Shown here piece by piece: positions 41,359-50,032 of a stretch of 64,000 nt of DNA. The DNA is from Holophagales bacterium (lineage in GTDB: Bacteria > Acidobacteriota > Thermoanaerobaculia > Multivoradales > Multivoraceae): positions 1-64,000 of the forward strand of contig VXSP01000043.1 of assembly GCA_009837885.1 (NCBI GenBank), given 5' to 3'. A program made the translations under genes and the position numbers. The notes under the pieces were generated by a model. That model was not told where the DNA came from. It was given only the letters and a program-made list of their open reading frames with translations, and did not search any database. Every line of letters starts with the position of its first letter. Position 1 is the first letter of the stretch.

Positions 41359-42714
41359 ATGAACTGCCCTGGTGAGATGAAGGCTTGGACCGCAGGTGAG
41401 AAGGATCTGCGCGCGGCCGACCGCGAGCAGCTCGAGGCGCACGGAATCGGCGTCAAGGAGGCGCGGCGGCAGCTTGCCATTCTGCGGGACCCGCCTCCGA
41501 AGGCGGAGCTGATCCGGCCTGCCGTGCCGGGTGACGGCATCGACGCGCTGCCGGTTGGTCCGGAGGCTGACCGGCTTGCCGAAGAGGGGCGTTCGGCGGC
41601 GCGGTCCGGGCGCATGATCCGGTTCGTGCCGGCGTCGGGGGCGGCGTCCCGGCTCTTCGCGGAGCTCGCGGCGGCTGGCTCCGGCGGCGCCCCGGACCAT
41701 CCCGTACTCCGTCGCTTCGAGAACGCGCGGCGCAATCTCCCGTTCGACCGCGGCGCGGCGGACGTCCTGGATCGGTACGGCGACACGCCGAAGGCCCTGA
41801 TTCCCTTCCACCGGTATCCCGATGGCGAAGTGCGCACGGCGCTCGAGGAGCACCTCGTCGAAGCGGCCGCCGTCCTCGGCGGCGGTGGATCGGCGGCGGT
41901 CCACTTCTCGGTCGCTTCGCGACACCGGCCGGCGTTCGAGGCGTTGCTCGACGAGCGGTTGCCGGCGCTCGAGCGGCGTTGCGGGTGCCGTATCGAGGTC
42001 GAGCTTTCCCACCAGTCGCCGGCCACCGACAGCATCGCCCTCGACGAGCGGGATCGACCGTTCCGATCGATCGACGACCCGGCGGCGCCCCTGCTGGTCC
42101 GGCCCGGGGGACATGGCGCGCTGCTCCGAAACATCCAGCAGTTGGCCGACCAGGGCTTTGAGCTCATCGCGATAAAGAACATCGACAACATGCAGCCGGA
42201 ACCGTTCCAGGGTCCGGCGGTCAGGACTCTCCGGGTTCTGGGTGGCATGGCGCGGGAGCTGGCGCGGAAATCCGACCGGCCGTCCCGGGTTTGCGGCGTC
42301 GTGCCGTCCGTTGGCACGGCCGGCGGCGGCCCGTTCTGGGTGCGGGATGCGTCGGGCGCGATCCGGCTGCAGATCGTCGAGACGTCGCAGATCGAGCTGG
42401 ACGACGCGGAACAGTCGGCGATCCTTGGCAGGTCCACTCACTTCAACCCCGTGTTCATGGTGTGCGCGGTCCTCAAGCCCGGCGGCGAGCCGTACCGCCT
42501 CGAGAACTACGTCGATCACGGCGCCAGCTTCCTCGTCCACAAGAGCCACGGCGGCAGACCGCTCTTCTCGCTGGAGCGTCCCGGTCTGTGGAACGGCTCG
42601 ATGGCCGGGTGGAAGACACAGTTCGTCGATCTCCCCGGTGAGGTGTACACGCCCGTCAAGACCGTGTTCGATCTGGCCGGCGCAGAGCACCGCTGCGATG
42701 GAGACGGCCGATGA
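41359..42714 (+). CDS. DUF4301 family protein
   Basis: A 451-residue protein of the DUF4301 family, mostly known from Bacteroidetes and related groups and suggested to be nucleotidyltransferase-like. Recognisable segments are RMIRFVPASGAASRLFAEL (about residues 84-102), PKALIPFHRYP, HFSVASRHRP, ELSHQSPATDSIALD, RPGGHGALLRNIQQL, IKNIDNM and ENYVDHGASFLVHKSHGGRPL. ATG follows the rfbC stop directly, and the stop overlaps the next start, so it belongs to this operon. Role in sugar-nucleotide or surface polysaccharide metabolism is inferred from context. Confidence 0.8.
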   Translation: MNCPGEMKAWTAGEKDLRAADREQLEAHGIGVKEARRQLAILRDPPPKAELIRPAVPGDGIDALPVGPEADRLAEEGRSAARSGRMIRFVPASGAASRLFAELAAAGSGGAPDHPVLRRFENARRNLPFDRGAADVLDRYGDTPKALIPFHRYPDGEVRTALEEHLVEAAAVLGGGGSAAVHFSVASRHRPAFEALLDERLPALERRCGCRIEVELSHQSPATDSIALDERDRPFRSIDDPAAPLLVRPGGHGALLRNIQQLADQGFELIAIKNIDNMQPEPFQGPAVRTLRVLGGMARELARKSDRPSRVCGVVPSVGTAGGGPFWVRDASGAIRLQIVETSQIELDDAEQSAILGRSTHFNPVFMVCAVLKPGGEPYRLENYVDHGASFLVHKSHGGRPLFSLERPGLWNGSMAGWKTQFVDLPGEVYTPVKTVFDLAGAEHRCDGDGR

Positions 42715-43436
42715 GCGAAGCTCCAGGGACCGTTCGTGCGGGGACCTCGAGGGCGGGCTTCGCCATCCGTGCCGCCGCCGTCGTGCTTCTGATCGCCGCG
42801 TTGCTGCTGTTCGGCGGCCGCGTGGCGGGGTACCTGCCGGAGTTCAGTGCCTGGGTGGACAGTCTCGGCGTGTGGGGACCGATCGTGTTCGTCCTGGGCT
42901 ACACCGTCGCGACCGTCGCCTTCATTCCCGGTTCGCTGCTGACCCTCGCCGGCGGCGCGATCTTCGGACTCGCCGAAGGCACCGCGTTCGTGTTCGTCGG
43001 CGCCTCCCTGGGGGCGACCGCGGCCTTTCTGGCGTCCAGGTACCTGGTTCGCGGGGCGATCGAGAGGCGGGTCGCCGAGGAGCCCCGTTTCGCGGCGATC
43101 GACCGGGCGGTGGGCCGCGAGGGATTCAAGATCGTCCTTCTGCTGCGTCTCACGCCGATCGTTCCCTTCGTCCTGCTGAACTACGCCCTCGGCCTGACCA
43201 GGGTGAGTCTGGGGGACTACGTCCGCGCCTTCATCGGCATGCTCCCCGCGACCCTGCTCTACGTCTACTACGGCAAGGTGATCGGCGACGTGGCCGTGAT
43301 CGCGGCCGGTGTCGGCGACGACCGGGGTTGGGGAACCTGGGTCGTCACGGGCGTTGGGCTGCTTGCCACGATCGCGGTGATTGCGCTCGTCACCCGCATC
43401 GCCAGGCGCGCGCTCAGGGAGGAGGTCGGCGAGTGA
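42711..43436 (+). CDS. TVP38/TMEM64 family membrane protein
   Basis: A 241-residue membrane protein of the DedA/VTT superfamily. Five or six hydrophobic segments and the VTT signature GSLLTLAGGAIFGLAEGTAFVFVGASLGATAAFLASRYLVRG in pieces (about residues 75-125) are visible, then LLRLTPIVPFVLLNYALGLTRVSLGDYV. Proteins of this family are linked to lipid scrambling or transport in membranes. It is joined to both neighbours by four-base overlaps (ATGA and GTGA). Coupling with a flavin disulfide oxidoreductase gene is recurrent in bacteria. Confidence 0.88.
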   Translation: MSEAPGTVRAGTSRAGFAIRAAAVVLLIAALLLFGGRVAGYLPEFSAWVDSLGVWGPIVFVLGYTVATVAFIPGSLLTLAGGAIFGLAEGTAFVFVGASLGATAAFLASRYLVRGAIERRVAEEPRFAAIDRAVGREGFKIVLLLRLTPIVPFVLLNYALGLTRVSLGDYVRAFIGMLPATLLYVYYGKVIGDVAVIAAGVGDDRGWGTWVVTGVGLLATIAVIALVTRIARRALREEVGE

Positions 43437-44959
43437 CCAGACCGGAGATCCTGGCGGAGGACCGGCACGACCGGGAACTGACCGCCCAGGTGGCGCCGGC
43501 GGACTGGACGAATCCCGAACCGTCGGCCCGTTACCACCTGGTCGTGATCGGGGCCGGCACCGCCGGCCTGGTGACCGCGATCGTGGCGGCGGGCCTGGGC
43601 GCCCGGGTGGCGCTGATCGAGCGCCGGCTGATGGGCGGCGACTGCCTGAACTTCGGTTGCGTGCCGTCCAAGGGCGTGATCGCGGCCGCCAGGCGATGGA
43701 GCGCGGGCCGCGCCGATCCACTCTTTGGAGCGCCCGGGTCCGAGCGGTCTGGCGACTTCGGCGCGGCGATGGAGCGGATGCGCCGCGTCCGCGCGGCGAT
43801 CAGCCGGGACGACAGCGCCGAGCGCTTCCGGGATGCCGGCGTCGACGTCTACCTGGGCGAGGGGCGCTTCGTCTCCGATCGCCTGGTGACGGTGACGGGC
43901 TCCGCCGGCGATCGGCAACTGCGCTTCCGGCGGGCAGTGATCGCCACCGGCGCCCGCCCCCAGGCGCCGCCGATAGCGGGGCTCGAGCGCTGCGACTACC
44001 TGACCAACGAGACCGTCTTCGCCCTGACCGAGCGGCCGGATCGACTGGCCGTCATCGGCGCCGGCCCGATCGGCTGCGAGCTGTCCCAGGCCTTCGCCCG
44101 GCTCGGCAGCCGGGTGACCACGTTCGACGTGCTGCCCGGCATCCTGCCGCGCGAGGACCCGGACGCCGCGGCCCTGGTCGAACGGTCGCTCCGGCGCGAC
44201 GGCGTCGAACTGGCGCTAGGCGGCACGATCGAAGAGGCCAGACCGGACGCCGGGGCGATCCGGCTGGTCCACGTCGGCGGCGACGGTGAACGCCGCGAGA
44301 CCGTGTGCGACGAACTCCTCGTCGCCACGGGCAGGACGCCGAACGTCGAAGGGCTCGGCCTTGCGGAGATCGGCGTCCGGTCCGACGCGAGCGGCGTCCA
44401 GGTCGACGCGAAGTTGCGGACGACGAATCGTCGCATCTTCGCGGCCGGCGACGTGACGCCGGCACCCAACTTCACCCACCTCGCCGACGCCCACGCCGGT
44501 GTCGTGATCCAGAACGCGCTCTTCTTCCCCAGCGCGCGGGCCGACCGGCTGGTCGTGCCGCGCTGCACGTACACGTCGCCGGAGGTGGCGCACGTCGGCC
44601 TGGACCGCGCCGAGGCGGAGGAGCAGGACATCGCCGTCGACGTGATCGACGTGCCGCTCGGCGAGAACCACCGCGCCATGCTCGACGGCGAGGAGGAGGG
44701 ACTCCTGCGGGTCCTGCTCCAGCGAGGCAAGGACCGGGTGCTCGGCGCCACCGTGGTCGCGGCCGGCGCCGGCGATCTGATCGCGCCGCTCTCGCTGGCC
44801 GTCACCCATCGGCTCGGCCTCTCCCGATTCACTTCGACCATCCTGCCGTATCCGACACGGGCCGAGGTGTTGAAGAAGGCGGCAAACCAGTGGCGCGCGA
44901 CCCGGTTCACTCCGCTGGCCCAGCGGATCTTCGCGCGCTGGTTTCGCCTGACTGGCTAG
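43433..44959 (+). CDS. FAD-dependent pyridine nucleotide-disulfide oxidoreductase (MerA-like)
   Basis: A 508-residue class I disulfide oxidoreductase near mercuric reductase. The FAD motif VIGAGTAGLVTAI (about residues 36-48), the redox pair GGDCLNFGCVPSKG (Cys about 67 and 72), the NAD motif VIGAGPIGCELSQAF (about 205-219), FAAGDVTPAPNFTHLADAH and a C-terminal dimer domain are present. The conserved His-Glu near the end is replaced by LPYPTRAEVLKKAAN, which is typical for MerA-like uncharacterised members. The N-terminal MerA metal domain and the C-terminal Cys pair are absent, so mercury reduction is unlikely. Start is GTG. Confidence 0.88.
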   Translation: MTRPEILAEDRHDRELTAQVAPADWTNPEPSARYHLVVIGAGTAGLVTAIVAAGLGARVALIERRLMGGDCLNFGCVPSKGVIAAARRWSAGRADPLFGAPGSERSGDFGAAMERMRRVRAAISRDDSAERFRDAGVDVYLGEGRFVSDRLVTVTGSAGDRQLRFRRAVIATGARPQAPPIAGLERCDYLTNETVFALTERPDRLAVIGAGPIGCELSQAFARLGSRVTTFDVLPGILPREDPDAAALVERSLRRDGVELALGGTIEEARPDAGAIRLVHVGGDGERRETVCDELLVATGRTPNVEGLGLAEIGVRSDASGVQVDAKLRTTNRRIFAAGDVTPAPNFTHLADAHAGVVIQNALFFPSARADRLVVPRCTYTSPEVAHVGLDRAEAEEQDIAVDVIDVPLGENHRAMLDGEEEGLLRVLLQRGKDRVLGATVVAAGAGDLIAPLSLAVTHRLGLSRFTSTILPYPTRAEVLKKAANQWRATRFTPLAQRIFARWFRLTG

Positions 44960-44971
44960 AGGGCCGCGCTC

Positions 44972-46252
44972 CTACAGGTGGCGCCGTCGCCGCCTCCGGC
45001 GCCTCCGCCTGGGTCGAGGCCGGGCGGCTGGCGCCGGCTTGCCGGACGGCGCGGCTGCGGCGTGACGCCGCCACGCCTCCAGTGCTCCGGCGCCGCTGCC
45101 GGTGGCGGCGGACAGGAGCGTGAAGAGCTCGAGAGCGGGCCCGAAGGCTTCGCGCCGGACGAGGCTCTGCACGGTTCTCGAACTCCGGGGCTCTTCGCAC
45201 AGGCGCTGGAATGTCTCGAGCGCCTTCTTCATCCTGCTGCGACGCGCGGCGGAGAGCGCGAACCGTTCGCCGAAGTCGGCCACCACGTCGTCCACGAGCT
45301 GCTGGAGACGGCGGCGCTGAACTTGCGCGCCGCCCGCTTCCAGGCGATCCCTGCCGACCACGACCCGCGGCAGCAGCAGGGACGAGAGGAGCACCGCGGT
45401 CGGTACTTCCGGGCCCGTCCGCACCCGATTGTCCAGAAGGCTGGCGAGGTTCGAGAAGCTGTTCGTTCCGCTCGACTGTCCCGATACCTCATCGACCTCG
45501 GGGAGGACGACGGGCAACAGTCCGGAACGTCCCATCCAGTCGAAAGCCGCGGCGCTGCGGCCACTCGAGAGCAGTTGGAGCAACTCCTCGATCAGACGGT
45601 GCGGCGAGGCCTTGGTCATGTCGCGGCGATGCGCGAAAGCCGCGCCGAGCGTCTCTTCCTCGATCTCGAAGTCCAGGCGGGCGGCGAACTCGCAGGCGCG
45701 CAGCATGCGCACCGGATCCTCCCGGTAGCGCACGTTCGGATCCCCGATCACCCGCAGGGAGCGTTGCTCCAGGTCCGGTATGCCGCCGACGTAGTCGACC
45801 ACGGCACGATCCGAGGCCCGATAGAGCAGGGCGTTGACGGTGAAGTCGCGGCGGAACGCGTCCTGCCTCGGCGTGCCGTAGGTGTTGTCGCTGGTCACGA
45901 GGAGTTCGCCGGGGGACCGGCGCTGGTCGTCCGGATCCGGCGCGCCGCGGAAGGTCGACACCTCGACCACCTCGCCCGCGAACAGGACGTGGACGAGGCG
46001 GAAGCGGCGGCCGATGATCCGCGAGTTCCTGAACAGCCGGCGCACCTCCTCGGGCCGCGCGTCGGTGACGACGTCGTAGTCCTTCGGCCGCCTGCCGAGC
46101 ATCAGGTCGCGCACGCTGCCGCCCACCAGGCAGGCGTTCCTGCCGCTCTGACGGAGCCGGCGGAGGACCTTCTGCGCGCCGGCGGAGAGCCGGCGTGAGG
46201 CGATGGGATGCTTGGAGCGCGGCAGAACGGTGGCCGGGGCCGGCGCTTCCAT
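44972..46252 (-). CDS. pcnB: Poly(A) polymerase / CCA-adding enzyme family nucleotidyltransferase
   Basis: A 426-residue class II nucleotidyltransferase. The head domain shows VGGSVRDLMLGRRPKDYDVVTDARPEEV in pieces (about residues 41-68) with the DYD metal ligands, then VSTFRG, RRDFTVNALLY, DLEQRSLRVIGDP and RMLRACEFAARLDFEIEE. The family pattern fits PcnB more than the CCA enzyme. The C-terminal end is unusual: RPRPR followed by a run of ten arginines and HL, probably an RNA-binding tail. It converges with the flavoprotein gene 12 bases away and is divergent from the CoA transferase gene. Confidence 0.85.
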   Translation of the reverse strand: MEAPAPATVLPRSKHPIASRRLSAGAQKVLRRLRQSGRNACLVGGSVRDLMLGRRPKDYDVVTDARPEEVRRLFRNSRIIGRRFRLVHVLFAGEVVEVSTFRGAPDPDDQRRSPGELLVTSDNTYGTPRQDAFRRDFTVNALLYRASDRAVVDYVGGIPDLEQRSLRVIGDPNVRYREDPVRMLRACEFAARLDFEIEEETLGAAFAHRRDMTKASPHRLIEELLQLLSSGRSAAAFDWMGRSGLLPVVLPEVDEVSGQSSGTNSFSNLASLLDNRVRTGPEVPTAVLLSSLLLPRVVVGRDRLEAGGAQVQRRRLQQLVDDVVADFGERFALSAARRSRMKKALETFQRLCEEPRSSRTVQSLVRREAFGPALELFTLLSAATGSGAGALEAWRRHAAAAPSGKPAPAARPRPRRRRRRRRRRHL

Positions 46253-46302
46253 CGGGTCAGGGTATCAACGGGCGCGGCGAGGCGCTGCTAGGCTCCGCCC
46301 CC

Positions 46303-47424
46303 GTGGGCGCGCTCGACGGATTGCGGGTTCTCGACCTCTCGCGGCTGGCGCCCGGCCCCTACTGCTCCATGCTGCTTGCCGACATGGGAGCGGACGTGCT
46401 GCGGGTCGACAATGCGGTCGGCGGGCCGGTCCGCTCGGGGGACATGCTCTCGCGCAACAAGCGCAGCATCGCGCTCAACCTGAAGACCGCGGACGGCCAG
46501 CGCATCCTCCACGAGTTGGCGAGGTCCGCCGACGTCTTCCTCGAGGGCAACCGCCCTGGTGTCTGTGCGCGGCTGGGTTGCGACTATCCCACGCTCTCGG
46601 CTCTGAACGAGCGGCTGGTCTACTGCTCGTTGACGGGCTACGGACAGACCGGGCCGATGTCCCAGGCCGCCGGCCACGACGTGAACTACATCGCGCTTGC
46701 CGGCGTGCTGTCCCAGATCGGGAACGGGAGCGACCCGCCCCTGCCGCCGCTCAACCTGGTCGCCGACTTCGGCGGCGGTGGGCTCATGGCCGCTTTCGGC
46801 ATCCTCTGCGCGCTGTTCGAACGGCGGCGGTCCGGTCGCGGCCAGTACATCGACGCCGCGATGATCGACGGCGCGGCTTCGTTGATGGCGGTCCACTTCG
46901 CCCAGAAGGGCGCCCGTTCGACGCCGGGCGTCGGTCTCCTGGGCGGCGGCGCCGCGTTCTACCGCTGCTACGAGTGCAAGTGCGGCGGCTACGTCTCGGT
47001 GGGCGCCATCGAGCCGCAGTTCTTCGCGGCGTTGTGCGAAGGGACCGGGGTCGACGTGGCGGATCAGCAGATGGACACGGAGAGCTGGCCGGAGCACATC
47101 GTGGCTTTCCAGCGCGCCTTCCTCACCCGCACGCGGGACGAGTGGGCGGAGGTGTTCAGCGAACTCGATGCCTGCGTGTCGCCGGTGCTCGACCTCGACG
47201 AGGCGCCCCGGCACGCCCACAACGCCGAGCGCGGCACCTTCCCGATCGGACCCGACGGCGAGATCCACATCGCGCCCGCGCCGCGCCTGGAGCGCACGCC
47301 GGGCACGCTTCGGCGTCGCGAACCGCGCATGGGCGAGCACACGGAGGAGGTTCTCGCGGAGCTCGGCTACGGCGCGGGCGACATCCTCGAACTGGAACGG
47401 AACGGAGCGGTCCTCAAGGCATGA
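46303..47424 (+). CDS. CaiB/BaiF family CoA transferase
   Basis: A 373-residue class III CoA transferase or alpha-methylacyl-CoA racemase-like protein. The opening GALDGLRVLDLSRLAPGPYCSMLLADMGADV, LSRNKRSIALNLK, the FLEGNRPGV segment, the catalytic Asp region AAGHDVNYIALAGVL, and GRGQYIDAAMIDGAASL are family landmarks. The GTG start at 46303 matches the family N terminus and has TAGGCT 8 bases before it, so the message may be leaderless. It overlaps the MaoC gene by four bases, which suggests a joint role in acyl-CoA metabolism. Confidence 0.9.
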   Translation: MGALDGLRVLDLSRLAPGPYCSMLLADMGADVLRVDNAVGGPVRSGDMLSRNKRSIALNLKTADGQRILHELARSADVFLEGNRPGVCARLGCDYPTLSALNERLVYCSLTGYGQTGPMSQAAGHDVNYIALAGVLSQIGNGSDPPLPPLNLVADFGGGGLMAAFGILCALFERRRSGRGQYIDAAMIDGAASLMAVHFAQKGARSTPGVGLLGGGAAFYRCYECKCGGYVSVGAIEPQFFAALCEGTGVDVADQQMDTESWPEHIVAFQRAFLTRTRDEWAEVFSELDACVSPVLDLDEAPRHAHNAERGTFPIGPDGEIHIAPAPRLERTPGTLRRREPRMGEHTEEVLAELGYGAGDILELERNGAVLKA

Positions 47425-47942
47425 GCAGCGAAAACAAACATGACGGCCCCCCGGCGGATGGCGCCGGAAGAGTGTTCGAAGATTTCGCCGTCGGCCAGGT
47501 CTTCCGGCACGCGCTGGGTCGTACCGTTACCGAAGGCGACAACGTCTGGCTGACGATGATCACCCTGAACCCGAACCCGATCCACTTCGACCGGGAGTAC
47601 GCGGGCCAGACGGAGTGGGGCCGGCCCCTGGTCAATTCCTGCTTCACCCTGTCCCTGGTGACGGCCCTGACCGTGGCCGACCTGTCCCGGAACGCGGTGA
47701 ACCTGGGTTGGGACAGGGTCCGGCTACCCAACCCGGTCTTCGAGGGCGACACCCTCTACGCGCAGAGCGAGGTGCTCTCCTTGCGTGAGTCGAAGTCGCG
47801 GCCCCACCAGGGAATCGTCGGCTTCCGGACCGTCGGCTACAACCAGGACGGCAAGCCCGTGATCACGTTCGACCGGACGATCCTGGTGTACCGGCGTGGC
47901 CACGTGCCGGCGAAGCCGACCCGGCCGGAACTTCGGCGCTAG
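47421..47942 (+). CDS. MaoC family dehydratase (hot-dog fold)
   Basis: A 173-residue hot-dog fold protein of the MaoC/enoyl-CoA hydratase 2 family. RVFEDFAVGQVFRHALGRTVTEGDNVWLTMITLN contains the usual Asp-x-x-x-x-His like positions as DNVWLTMITLNPNPIHFD, followed by AGQTEWGRPLVN. Close relatives act as mesaconyl-CoA or enoyl-CoA hydratases. It is translationally coupled to the CoA transferase. It converges with gltA and overlaps it by four bases at their stops. Confidence 0.87.
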   Translation: MSSENKHDGPPADGAGRVFEDFAVGQVFRHALGRTVTEGDNVWLTMITLNPNPIHFDREYAGQTEWGRPLVNSCFTLSLVTALTVADLSRNAVNLGWDRVRLPNPVFEGDTLYAQSEVLSLRESKSRPHQGIVGFRTVGYNQDGKPVITFDRTILVYRRGHVPAKPTRPELRR

Positions 47943-49204
47943 CGGTCGGCCAGCGGCTTGTAGTCGCGGGCCAGGGCACCGGTGTAGATCTGCCGCGGCC
48001 GGTTGATCCGGTTGTCCGGATCGACCGACATCTCCTTCCAGTGGGCGAGCCAGCCGGGCAGCCGGCCGAGTGCGAACATGACGGTGAACATGTTCGTCGG
48101 CAGGCCCATCGCCCGGTAGATGATGCCGCTGTAGAAGTCGACGTTCGGGTAGAGCTTGCGGTCGACGAAGAACTGATCGCGGAGGGCGACCTCTTCCAGG
48201 TTCCTGGCGATCGCCAGCAGCGGATCGTTCACGCCGAGCTGTTCCAGGACCTGGTCCGCGGCGCCCTTCAGGATGCTGGCCCGCGGGTCGAAGTTCTTGT
48301 AGACCCTGTGGCCGAAGCCCATCAGGCGGAAGGGATCGTCCCTGTCCTTGGCGCGGTCGACGAACTTGCTGAAGTCGTCGCCGCTGTCGCGGATCGACTC
48401 CAGCATCTCGATCACCTGCTGGTTCGCGCCGCCGTGGAGCGGCCCGGACAGGGCATCGATGCCGGCCGAGATCGCGGCGAACAGGCTGGCGCCGGAGCTG
48501 CCGACCATGCGCACCGTCGAGGTGGAGCAGTTCTGTTCGTGGTCGGCGTGGAGGATGAGCAGCATGTTCAGGGCCCGGGACAGAACCGGCGGTGGTGCGT
48601 AGTCTTCGCACGGGACGGAGAACATCATGTTCAGGAAGTTCTCCGCGTAGCCCAGGTCGTTCTGCGGGTAGACGAACGGCTGCCCGATCGACTTCTTGTA
48701 GGAGAACGCGACGATCGTCGGCAGCTTGGCGATCAGCCGAACGACGTGCAGGTCGACGTCCTCGTCCTCGGAGTAGAAGGTGGCAAGCGACGAGATCATC
48801 GAGGACAGGATCGCCATCGGATGCGCCGTCGGCGGATACGCCTCGAAGAACTTCTTCATGTCTTCGTGGATCAGCGTGTGCCGTCGCAGCTTGGCGCGGA
48901 AGTCGTCCAGCTCGGCCTGATCGGGCAGTTCGCCGTAGATCAGCAGGTAGCAGACCTCGACGAAGGACGCCTCCTCCGCGAGCTGCTCGATCGGGTAGCC
49001 GCGATAGCGCAGGATCCCCTGCTCGCCGTCGATGAAGGTGATCGCGCTGCGGCAGGAGCCGGTGTTTCCGTAGCCGGGGTCGAGCGTTATGGCGCCGGTC
49101 AGGCTCCGGAGCGCGTGGCTTTGGATCGCCACTTCGCCCTCGGAGCCGACGACAACGGGGAATTCGTGTTCCTGGTCCTCGTAGGTCAGCTTGGCCGCTT
49201 TCAT
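47939..49204 (-). CDS. gltA: Citrate synthase
   Basis: A 421-residue type II citrate synthase that condenses acetyl-CoA and oxaloacetate. Motifs include GNTGSCRSAITFIDGEQGILRYRGYPIEQLAE, YGELP, HPMAILSS, ADHEQNCSTSTVRMVGSSGASLFAAISAGI, the catalytic SGPLHGGANQQV, and MGFGHRVYKNFDPRA. Length matches the hexameric bacterial type. The ATG at 49204 is preceded by an intergenic stretch with CACTCCGC and no perfect ribosome site. It precedes, on the same strand, nothing closely linked; queE lies about 130 bases upstream. Confidence 0.95.
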   Translation of the reverse strand: MKAAKLTYEDQEHEFPVVVGSEGEVAIQSHALRSLTGAITLDPGYGNTGSCRSAITFIDGEQGILRYRGYPIEQLAEEASFVEVCYLLIYGELPDQAELDDFRAKLRRHTLIHEDMKKFFEAYPPTAHPMAILSSMISSLATFYSEDEDVDLHVVRLIAKLPTIVAFSYKKSIGQPFVYPQNDLGYAENFLNMMFSVPCEDYAPPPVLSRALNMLLILHADHEQNCSTSTVRMVGSSGASLFAAISAGIDALSGPLHGGANQQVIEMLESIRDSGDDFSKFVDRAKDRDDPFRLMGFGHRVYKNFDPRASILKGAADQVLEQLGVNDPLLAIARNLEEVALRDQFFVDRKLYPNVDFYSGIIYRAMGLPTNMFTVMFALGRLPGWLAHWKEMSVDPDNRINRPRQIYTGALARDYKPLADR

Positions 49205-49333
49205 CTTGACTGTCTCACCCCTTCTTCTTCCCCCCAGAGTTCTGCCCTTCCCGGCATCCGAATCGTCCTGGGCCGCATTCGGCGCGGAGTGTAGCAGTCC
49301 CCCATGCGCTCGTGGGAGGCGGCGCGGTCCCGT

Positions 49334-50032
49334 TCAGACGCCGCGTTCTTCGCCGCCCCAGAGGGTCTTGTGAAGCTGCAGCGAAACCCTCGCCGGCAGC
49401 CGGTCCTCGAGCACCCACGAGGCGAGTTCGGCCGGCTCCAGAGCATCCCAGACGGGTGAGAGGTGGACGGTGCACAGGCGATCGATCCGGTGCTTCCGGA
49501 TGGCGTTTCGCGCCCACTCGTAGTCGCCGCGATCCTGCACGACGAGCTTCACCTCGTCCGTGCTGCGCAGGTGCCGCAGGTTGGGCCAGTGGTTGTTCGC
49601 GGCCTCGCCGCTGGCCGGGCACTTCAGATCGACGATGCGTCTCACACGCGGGTCGACGCCGGAGATGTCGAGTCCGCCGCCGGTCTCCAGCAGGACCTCG
49701 AGGCCGCGGTCGCACAACCCGCTCATCAGGGTGTGAACGCCGGGCTGGAGCAGCGGCTCGCCGCCGGTGACCTCGGCCAGCGGACAACCGTGGGAGAGCA
49801 CTTCCTCGATGACTTCATCGACCGTCCGCCACGCGCCTTCGTAGAAGCTGTACTCGGTATCGCACCAGGTGCAGCGCATCTGGCAACCGGTGAGTCGCAC
49901 CAGGACGCAGGGGCGGCCCGCGAAGGTCGATTCCCCCTGGATCGAATAGAAGATCTCGTTGATCCTGAGACGCTCGCGGGCCGGCAGCGCGGCGACGGGG
50001 TCCAGGACGCGTCGATCAGGCGTCGTCGTCAA
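49334..50032 (-). CDS. queE: 7-carboxy-7-deazaguanine synthase
   Basis: A radical SAM enzyme of about 232 residues in the queuosine / 7-deazaguanine pathway, making 7-carboxy-7-deazaguanine from carboxytetrahydropterin. The opening [41 protein letters not shown] (in pieces) contains the iron-sulfur motif C-x3-C-x2-C, and [12 protein letters not shown] and ETGGGLD follow. A TTG at 50032 is the best start in frame, overlapping the aconitase stop by 17 bases; no ribosome site is clear and the upstream frame runs back inside the aconitase gene. QueC and QueD are not in this window. Confidence 0.88.
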   Translation of the reverse strand: MTTTPDRRVLDPVAALPARERLRINEIFYSIQGESTFAGRPCVLVRLTGCQMRCTWCDTEYSFYEGAWRTVDEVIEEVLSHGCPLAEVTGGEPLLQPGVHTLMSGLCDRGLEVLLETGGGLDISGVDPRVRRIVDLKCPASGEAANNHWPNLRHLRSTDEVKLVVQDRGDYEWARNAIRKHRIDRLCTVHLSPVWDALEPAELASWVLEDRLPARVSLQLHKTLWGGEERGV

